Source: an uncultured Flavobacteriaceae bacterium (GTDB taxonomy: Bacteria > Bacteroidota > Bacteroidia > Flavobacteriales > Flavobacteriaceae). Taken from it: DNA of 5,048 nt. Location of the stretch: positions 1 through 5,048 of the forward strand of contig CAJWNW010000105.1 in assembly GCA_913044085.1 (NCBI GenBank). The letters run 5' to 3'. This document shows positions 1 to 5,048 of this stretch, in pieces; the stretch's first letter is position 1, and each line of letters begins with the position of its first letter. A program made the translations under genes and the position numbers. The notes under the pieces are model-generated. The model searched no databases, was not told the DNA's origin, and saw nothing but the letters and a program-made list of their open reading frames with translations.

Positions 1-12
1 TGTAAGTATCAT
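1..12 (-). CDS. Possible start of xylose isomerase, truncated by window edge
   Basis: An ATG lies three bases after the xylB stop codon on the same strand, followed by codons for Ile, Leu and Thr up to the edge. Bacteroidota xylose isomerases often begin with a short Met-x-x-Thr-Gly type N-terminus, and xylA commonly sits next to xylB, so a translationally coupled xylA is a reasonable guess. Only four codons are visible, so the identity rests almost wholly on context. It could equally be another pentose gene or a chance ATG. Confidence 0.3.
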
Positions 13-15
13 TAT

Positions 16-1503
16 TTAATTTTTGATTTGTTTTTCTAATTCTGTTTTCCAGTTTTGGTAAGCTTTGAGATACGGGGTCTTATTTTCGATAGGTTTAAAC
101 GTCATCACGTGGTCATTTTTGGTAATATTTTTCCCAAAACGTTCAAAATCTTTATCGGTCAGTCCTGCAGCTCTTGCAGCACCAATGGCACCTGTGGTAT
201 TGTAAATTTCAATTTCATAACCAATAAGCGTAGCTAAAGTTTTAGCGAAAATCTCGGATCTAAAAAGATTGTCATTACCCGCCCGGATGACTTTAATGGT
301 TGCATTGTCATTTTTAAGAATTTCCATCCCGTAAACAAATGAAAAGGCAATCCCCTCTAAAGCGGCTCTATATAGATGGGCTTTTGAATGTTGATTTAAA
401 TTGATATTACAAAATTGCGTACCAACATTGGTATTGTCCAACATGCGTTCGGCGCCATTACCAAAGGGTAAAATCACCAAACCTTCAGAACCAATGGCAA
501 TTTTGGAAGCTTTTCGATTCATGGTCTCATATGATTCTGCAGAACTTTGATTGCGCAGCCAGCGGTACATGATTCCTGCCCCATTGATGCACAACAGCTT
601 TCCGATGGTTGGATTTTCAGCTGAATAATTCACATGCGCAAAATGGTTGATACGACTTGCTTCATTAGAATTTTTATTATCAGTCACCGCATATATTACG
701 CCTGAGGTTCCGCCAGTTGCAGCAACTTCTCCACTATTAAATACGTTTAATGATAGAGCGTTATTGGGCTGATCGCCTGCGCGGTAGGTTATGGGAATGC
801 CTTCAGGTAGTCCAGTTTCTACTGCTGCTTGTTTTGAGATGTAAGCTTGAGGTGTAAAATTTTCTACAACATCAGGCACCAAATCTTGAGAAAATTCAAA
901 ATAATCCAGCAACCAACTGGCTACGGAATCCGATTCATAATCCCAGAAAATACCTTCTGACAAGCCGTTGTTTGTAGTTGAAATGGTTCCTGTTAATTTT
1001 AGAGCTATAAAATCCCCTGGCAGCATAAACTTATGAATCTTTTGATACAAGTCAGGCTCATTGTCTTTGACCCATTTGAGCTTGGAGGCCGTAAAATTGG
1101 CGGGGGAATTTAAAAGGGAAGCACAGCGTTCTTTGGTCAAATCTTTAAAGGCTTGTTTACCAATATCCACAGCGCGACTGTCACACCAAATGATGGAATT
1201 CCTCAGCGGTTCGCCATTGGCATCGACAACCACCAAACCGTGCATTTGATAAGAAATCCCAACAGCTTCAATATTTGAAGAATCGATCTTTGATTCTTGT
1301 AAGATGCGCTTTGTACCTTTACACACAAATTTCCACCAATCGTTAGGGTCTTGTTCGGCCCAATCAATTTGCTCAGAAAGAATAGACATTTCGTTTTTGG
1401 GCTCGTGAAGACTTAAAATATTTTCACCGCTAGCTGCATCCACTAAAGCCACTTTAACGGAAGAACTTCCCAAATCAAATCCTATGTAATATTTTGTATG
1501 CAT
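16..1503 (-). CDS. xylB: Xylulokinase (FGGY carbohydrate kinase family)
   Basis: This cytoplasmic enzyme phosphorylates D-xylulose with ATP to give D-xylulose 5-phosphate, the entry point of xylose into the pentose phosphate pathway. At 495 residues it has the full family length. The N-terminal actin-like domain carries the phosphate-binding loop GFDLGSSS (residues 8-15). QMHG (86-89) and WCDSRA (106-111) are typical xylulokinase sugar-site motifs. The expected catalytic base is Asp244 in AGDQ, followed by GGTSG (264-268). The second domain has NGAG (307-310), LPFGNGAER (345-353), and the C-terminal signature AGNDNLFRSE (408-417) with TTGAIGAARAAG (436-447). An in-frame TAG four codons upstream makes this ATG the first possible start; there is no Shine-Dalgarno sequence. 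It follows the DUF1501 gene after 119 bp. Another FGGY pentulose kinase such as ribulokinase is less likely, given the QMHG motif, the length and the GH43 neighbour. Confidence 0.92.
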   Translation of the reverse strand: MHTKYYIGFDLGSSSVKVALVDAASGENILSLHEPKNEMSILSEQIDWAEQDPNDWWKFVCKGTKRILQESKIDSSNIEAVGISYQMHGLVVVDANGEPLRNSIIWCDSRAVDIGKQAFKDLTKERCASLLNSPANFTASKLKWVKDNEPDLYQKIHKFMLPGDFIALKLTGTISTTNNGLSEGIFWDYESDSVASWLLDYFEFSQDLVPDVVENFTPQAYISKQAAVETGLPEGIPITYRAGDQPNNALSLNVFNSGEVAATGGTSGVIYAVTDNKNSNEASRINHFAHVNYSAENPTIGKLLCINGAGIMYRWLRNQSSAESYETMNRKASKIAIGSEGLVILPFGNGAERMLDNTNVGTQFCNINLNQHSKAHLYRAALEGIAFSFVYGMEILKNDNATIKVIRAGNDNLFRSEIFAKTLATLIGYEIEIYNTTGAIGAARAAGLTDKDFERFGKNITKNDHVMTFKPIENKTPYLKAYQNWKTELEKQIKN

Positions 1504-1524
1504 AAATTGGTGCTATCTGGAATT

Positions 1525-1532
1525 CAAAAATA
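1525..1532 (-). promoter_or_regulatory. Candidate Bacteroidota -7 element upstream of xylB
   Basis: On the minus strand this reads TATTTTTG, an exact match to the Bacteroidota -7 consensus TAnnTTTG, ending 21 bases before the xylB ATG. No TTTG-type -33 element lies at the usual distance of about 19 bp; the nearest TTTG (1571-1568) is 35 bp away. In such AT-rich DNA the match may be chance, but it would allow xylB to be transcribed apart from the DUF pair. The rest of the 119-bp gap shows no convincing terminator or operator. Confidence 0.22.
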
Positions 1533-1622
1533 TTCTAAATATGAGTTGGCAGGTGATACATATGAAGCAAATGCTAATAGAATTGAAGCCAATATATATC
1601 GTCACCAAACATCGATAGATAA

Positions 1623-2813
1623 TTAGATGAAATTTAAAGTTTTAAAAGATTTTCCCAATATTTTTGAATGACTGGCATCCAACCATTGATCTAGGAGCGT
1701 CGCATAAACAGATCTGAAATCAACCGTATACTTCAAATCGCCATTCCCATCTAAGTTACTTAAATCGGGGCTGGAATTGTAAAAACCAGGTTTTCTGAGA
1801 TTTTTACCTATAATAAAAAGGTTGCTTGCAGCCCCGTGGTCTGTGCCAGCGGCTGCATTTTGCTGAACACGCCTTCCAAATTCTGAAAATGTAACAACTA
1901 GGGTATCTTTAAAACTATCTGAGGCCTCTAGATCATTTACAAATACATCCATGCCCTGGGCATAGGTTTTTAGCAATCGTGCCTGTCTGTTAGATTGGTA
2001 AGCATGGGTATCGAAACCTCCCATTGAAACATAATAAACCTTGGTCTCTAGGCCCGAGTTAATAAACTCCGCAGTGGTTTTTAATTGTTTTGCAAAAGCA
2101 TTATTTGGGTATGTCTTTATACTTTTTGAAGTTTTAGAGGTTTCATAAATATACTTGGCAGAAGATTTTGCACTCACCATTGTTTTGTACAAATAGCCTA
2201 AGTTGTGTTCACTCAAATGCGATGGCGTTTGCGTCTCTAAAACTTTACCAAAGAAAGGCGTTTTGGTATTGTTAAACATTTTTTTAGCGTCTCTTGTCGC
2301 GATACCATTCATTGTTTCACCTTTCATAATTAGCGACAGAGAGTCATCTACCTCAATACCACTGTGCGGATTTTTACCGCATTGGTCGATGTATCTGCCC
2401 ATCCATCCAGTGTCCAAATACTCGGAAGAACTACTGGCTGTTTGCCAAATATCTGTTGACCTAAAATGGGATCTGTTTGGATTGGGATATCCAACATTAT
2501 TGATGATTGATAAATAGCCTTTGTCGTAAAGCAATTTTAAAGGGCCCAAATTTTCATTGAAACCCAATTCCCCATTGACATCAATCAATTTATTTTTAGG
2601 AATTGAAATGCTGGGTCTGTGTTTGTAGTACAAATCATTTCTGTATGGAATAATGGTATTCAAGCCGTCATTACCACCTGATAATTGGATGAGTACTAAT
2701 TTCTTATGGCCAAGTGATACCGGATCCAAACCTTCAAAAGCTTTCATGAAATTAGGAACCATTAGCAAGCTACTGGCAAGGGAACTTTTAGTTAAAAAAT
2801 CTCTTCTTTTCAT
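1623..2813 (-). CDS. DUF1501 family protein with twin-arginine N-terminus
   Basis: The biochemical function is unknown. DUF1501 is, from general knowledge, grouped with the alkaline phosphatase/sulfatase-like fold. The 396-residue protein begins MKRRDFLTKS, a twin-arginine-like motif (Arg3-Arg4, Phe6-Leu7), followed by a short apolar stretch (about 11-20), so Tat-dependent export is likely; no clear cleavage site is seen. Family hallmarks in order are LSGGNDGLNT (44-53), RSHFRSTDIWQT (114-125), GGFDTHA (265-271), SEFGRRVQ (310-317), GTDHGAAS (323-330) and a C-terminal DFRSVYATLLDQWL (365-378). Asp49, Asp268, His270, Asp325 and His326 are candidate metal ligands by analogy with the superfamily; this is inference. 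The ATG is 10 bp after the DUF1800 stop, and an in-frame TAG two codons upstream fixes the start. The tight spacing implies co-transcription, as is usual for this gene pair. Family assignment is firm; activity is open. Confidence 0.9.
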   Translation of the reverse strand: MKRRDFLTKSSLASSLLMVPNFMKAFEGLDPVSLGHKKLVLIQLSGGNDGLNTIIPYRNDLYYKHRPSISIPKNKLIDVNGELGFNENLGPLKLLYDKGYLSIINNVGYPNPNRSHFRSTDIWQTASSSSEYLDTGWMGRYIDQCGKNPHSGIEVDDSLSLIMKGETMNGIATRDAKKMFNNTKTPFFGKVLETQTPSHLSEHNLGYLYKTMVSAKSSAKYIYETSKTSKSIKTYPNNAFAKQLKTTAEFINSGLETKVYYVSMGGFDTHAYQSNRQARLLKTYAQGMDVFVNDLEASDSFKDTLVVTFSEFGRRVQQNAAAGTDHGAASNLFIIGKNLRKPGFYNSSPDLSNLDGNGDLKYTVDFRSVYATLLDQWLDASHSKILGKSFKTLNFI

Positions 2814-2823
2814 AATCTACGAT

Positions 2824-4209
2824 TTAACACAATTGATATTCCGGAATGGACATCAATTGAATACAATATTGATAGGCGTTTTGATTTTGGTAAATTTTTA
2901 GCATCTCTTTGGTATCTTGATCTAGCTTTGGAAGTACCAGAACAGCTTTCAATTCTTGTTTGGTAATTTTAGAATAATGGGTTTCAAAATAAGTACGGGC
3001 TTGATCTGAGACTTTAAAATTTTGATTCTTTTGATTGTAGAAATCACTGAAATCATCTTCAAATTCTCCCTTGGAGTTAAGGCTTATATTGGCATTATTC
3101 AAAAGTACTGAGGGAAGTTTCAATCTAAACATTAAGGAGTTTGAGTCAATCCAATAACGGTCCCCTTTCCAGCCAGAAACATTGACAGGGTACAAAAGAA
3201 TTTGTCCCATCATTTTTTGAAGGTAGGTGACTTGACGCTGTTTTCTAAAAACAGAGGGGACAATTTTATGAATGCCCACCATCAATTCTACTGGGGATTT
3301 AATTTTAACGCCAATATTATTTTCGTTGTAAAACCAATCGGACATAAAAAGATGTCGCATCAGTTTTTTAATGTTGTAATCTTTGTAAAACAAATCTGTG
3401 AGTTCTTCCAAATGAGAAGCATCTATGTTTGGATTAACAAAATAGGTGTATATTTTTCTACAAATAAACTCGGCACATTGGCGCTGTTTAAGAATGATAT
3501 CGACAACATCATCACCATCTAAATTACCGGTAATACCTAAAAATGTTTTGGAGTTTTGATCGTGTTTATTGGCCCTTAAAATAAAATCCCCATTGGCTTT
3601 GAAATTCCACCCAGTAAAGGCCCTTGCAGCTTCCTTGATGTCTTGCTCTGAATAATTTCCCAAGCCCAAAGTGAAAAGCTCTAACAACTCACGCGCAAAA
3701 TTCTCATTGGGCTTGAGCTTTACATTGCGGTTATTGTTGAGATATTTAAGCATAGATGGCGTTCTTGCAACAGCTTTCACGAAGGCTCCAAAATCACCCA
3801 AAGCATGGGTACGTAGGGTATTGTTAAATTGAATAGCATGAAGAATGTGGTTGTCTCTACAGACAAAGACATTGGCCCAAAAAAGGGTCATTTTTTCTCT
3901 TAAAACACATTCGGTGCTGGCAATTTTTTTTAACCATTCAAAGTTCAATTGACGCACCATTCTTTGGCTCTTTTGTCTCAACTTTGTGGCAGCTTCATCT
4001 CCGTGTATTTCTTTATACTTTTTATAGGGCGTTTTAAGAAATTTATCAAATTCTGATAAATCGAGTTGAATGGGTTCAATTTGTTTTGAAATTTCAAAAA
4101 TTGAATTGACATTCTTTGTCTTATTCAAAAGTTTAGCAGATTTTAAAAAAAATGGTGTAATTCCAAATCCGCTGCGCCAGTGTAAATGTATAAGATGTCT
4201 ATCTTTCAT
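2824..4209 (-). CDS. DUF1800 family protein, partner of DUF1501
   Basis: A protein of unknown function, 461 residues, within the range of compact DUF1800 members. Family motifs run its whole length: HLHWRSGFG (8-16), REKMTLFWANVF (104-115), LRTHALGDFGAFV (132-144), PNENFARELLELFTLG (167-182), EAARAFTGW (193-201), SPVELMVG (305-312), GWKGDRYWIDSNSLMFR (346-362) and a terminal SIPEYQLC (454-461), so the gene looks intact. It has no signal peptide or membrane segment: the first family motif starts at residue 8, unlike the exported-looking DUF1501 partner. The stretch FWANVF lacks the histidines I recall as common at this place (FWHNHF-like). An in-frame TAA two codons upstream makes this ATG the first possible start. 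Together with the DUF1501 gene 10 bp downstream it forms a two-gene unit between GH43 and xylB. A role in surface or polymer handling is sometimes suspected from context but is not shown here. Confidence 0.9.
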   Translation of the reverse strand: MKDRHLIHLHWRSGFGITPFFLKSAKLLNKTKNVNSIFEISKQIEPIQLDLSEFDKFLKTPYKKYKEIHGDEAATKLRQKSQRMVRQLNFEWLKKIASTECVLREKMTLFWANVFVCRDNHILHAIQFNNTLRTHALGDFGAFVKAVARTPSMLKYLNNNRNVKLKPNENFARELLELFTLGLGNYSEQDIKEAARAFTGWNFKANGDFILRANKHDQNSKTFLGITGNLDGDDVVDIILKQRQCAEFICRKIYTYFVNPNIDASHLEELTDLFYKDYNIKKLMRHLFMSDWFYNENNIGVKIKSPVELMVGIHKIVPSVFRKQRQVTYLQKMMGQILLYPVNVSGWKGDRYWIDSNSLMFRLKLPSVLLNNANISLNSKGEFEDDFSDFYNQKNQNFKVSDQARTYFETHYSKITKQELKAVLVLPKLDQDTKEMLKIYQNQNAYQYCIQLMSIPEYQLC

Positions 4210-4220
4210 TATTTAAAAAT

Positions 4221-4249
4221 CAAAATAAATTATGATAAGTATTCCCCAA
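4221..4249 (-). promoter_or_regulatory. Weak candidate promoter for the DUF1800-DUF1501 unit
   Basis: On the minus strand TTG (4249-4247) is followed after 18 bp by TTATTTTG (4228-4221), one mismatch from the Bacteroidota -7 consensus TAnnTTTG. A start point about seven bases further would leave a leader of only a few bases before the ATG at 4209, which weakens the case. The 80-bp gap (4210-4289) is strongly AT-rich and shows no G+C-rich stem with a T-run, so read-through from the GH43 gene remains possible. Confidence 0.2.
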
Positions 4250-4289
4250 TATAAGCTTAAATTATAAAAACTAAAAATGACCAATACAA

Positions 4290-5048
4290 TTAATAAGGAT
4301 CTAATGTAATAATGGTGCCATCCTCGCGGTATTTTATTTCGGCTACTTTTACACACCTTAAATGAGTAACGCCTTTTGAGAGCGAAGAATCATGGTAAAA
4401 CAAATAAGTTTTTCCCTCAATCTCACATACAGAGTGGTGGGAAGTCCAACCTACAACAGGGTTTAGAATTCGACCCTTGTAGGTGAATGGCCCATAAGGA
4501 CTTTCTCCGATACCGTAACATATAAAATGAGTGTCTCCAGTGGAGTACGAAAAATAATATTTCCCATTGTGTTTGTGTAACCATGCGGCTTCAAAAAAGC
4601 GGCGTTCATTATCTCCTGAGAGCAGAAGATTTCCGTTTATATCAAGAATTTCTAATGCCTTGGGCGTTTCGTCAAATTCCAATAAATCATCTGTCATTTT
4701 AGCAACCAATGGCAACAAAGCTGGTTCATCATCTGCCGGAAGGAATGCGGTAGGGCTTTCTGGTTGATTGTTGTTAAAGACACCGGTTCTCCAACGTTGT
4801 AATTGGCCACCCCAAATGCCTCCAAAATACATATAATAGGCACCGTCTTCATCTTTAAAAACGGCGGGGTCTATAGAAAAACTGCCCTTTATCGCTTTTG
4901 GCTCTGCTTTGAATGGGCCTGTTGGAGAGTCGCTAATAGCTACACCAATTCGAAAAATACCTTTATAATCCTTAGCTGGAAAGAAAAGATAAAATTTTCC
5001 ATCTTTTTCATTGGCATCAGGCGCCCACATTTGCTGTTGTGCCCAAGG
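4290..5048 (-). CDS. Glycoside hydrolase family 43 (beta-xylosidase/arabinofuranosidase type), 5' end missing
   Basis: GH43 enzymes are inverting five-bladed beta-propeller hydrolases acting on xylose- or arabinose-containing glycans. The frame stays open to the window edge, giving 252 visible residues that begin PWAQQQMWAPD; the Met at 5030 lies inside this conserved motif and is not the start. Numbered from the first visible codon, the family features are WAPD (8-11), SIDPAVFKDEDG (58-69), whose Asp60 fits the pKa-modulating Asp, GGIWGGQLQRW (76-86), FFEAAWLHKHNGKYY (151-165), whose Glu153 fits the general acid, and SHHSV (203-207), with the His expected near the active-site metal. The catalytic base Asp and any signal peptide lie in the missing part, probably 60-110 residues. 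The QMWAPDA and WGGQLQ motifs recall subfamily 1, usually annotated as beta-xylosidase, but I cannot confirm this. With xylB downstream, it likely supplies xylose or arabinose. Confidence 0.9.
   Translation of the reverse strand, partial: PWAQQQMWAPDANEKDGKFYLFFPAKDYKGIFRIGVAISDSPTGPFKAEPKAIKGSFSIDPAVFKDEDGAYYMYFGGIWGGQLQRWRTGVFNNNQPESPTAFLPADDEPALLPLVAKMTDDLLEFDETPKALEILDINGNLLLSGDNERRFFEAAWLHKHNGKYYFSYSTGDTHFICYGIGESPYGPFTYKGRILNPVVGWTSHHSVCEIEGKTYLFYHDSSLSKGVTHLRCVKVAEIKYREDGTIITLDPY

Noticed and set aside
1597..1617. Inverted repeat TATCG / CGATA just after the DUF1501 stop, a possible terminator
   Set aside because: The stem is only 5 bp with an 11-base loop, AT-rich, and not followed by a T-run on the minus strand; too weak to call.
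2203..2517. Plus-strand open frame of 104 codons opposite DUF1501
   Set aside because: It lies wholly within a well-supported minus-strand gene with intact family motifs, and its product has no recognisable domain. The same holds for the plus-strand frames at 55-237, 1061-1249, 2653-2901, 3202-3522 and 4567-4767.
1623..4209. The DUF1800-DUF1501 pair as a new defence or mobile element system
   Set aside because: No nuclease, helicase, transposase, recombinase, terminal repeats or attachment sites are present; both are widespread housekeeping-like families of unknown function.
4252..4259. Palindrome TAAGCTTA in the GH43-DUF1800 gap, a possible operator
   Set aside because: A single 8-bp palindrome in AT-rich DNA is expected by chance, and no second copy or matching site near xylB was seen.
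4290..5030. GH43 as a complete 246-residue protein starting at the Met at 5030
   Set aside because: The frame stays open upstream and encodes PWAQQQ directly before MWAPD, a conserved internal GH43 motif; the catalytic base region would be missing, so the gene runs past the window edge.

Overview
The window is AT-rich DNA whose supported genes all lie on the minus strand. It reads as part of a sugar-utilisation locus of a Bacteroidota bacterium, most likely a flavobacterium. This rests on the protein styles (FGGY xylulokinase, GH43, paired DUF1501/DUF1800), the AT-rich leaders without Shine-Dalgarno sequences, and TAnnTTTG-like promoter elements. The genus cannot be fixed from the sequence alone.

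In transcription order (high to low coordinates): (i) 5048-4290, the C-terminal part of a family 43 glycoside hydrolase (beta-xylosidase / alpha-L-arabinofuranosidase type), cut by the window edge; (ii) an 80-bp AT-rich gap; (iii) 4209-2824, a DUF1800 protein; (iv) 10 bp later, 2813-1623, a DUF1501 protein with a twin-arginine N-terminus; (v) a 119-bp gap; (vi) 1503-16, a complete xylulokinase (xylB); (vii) 3 bp later, an ATG at 12-10 followed by codons for I-L-T up to the window edge, which may be the start of xylose isomerase (xylA).

The GH43 enzyme would release xylose or arabinose from xylan-type oligosaccharides. Xylulokinase, together with an isomerase, would feed xylose into the pentose phosphate pathway as xylulose 5-phosphate. 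The DUF1800-DUF1501 pair is a recurrent bacterial gene pair of unknown biochemical function, placed here as a tight two-gene unit inside the pentose locus. That placement is the main point of interest. No RNA genes, CRISPR arrays, insertion sequences or convincing terminators were seen, and no clearly new multi-gene system can be demonstrated.
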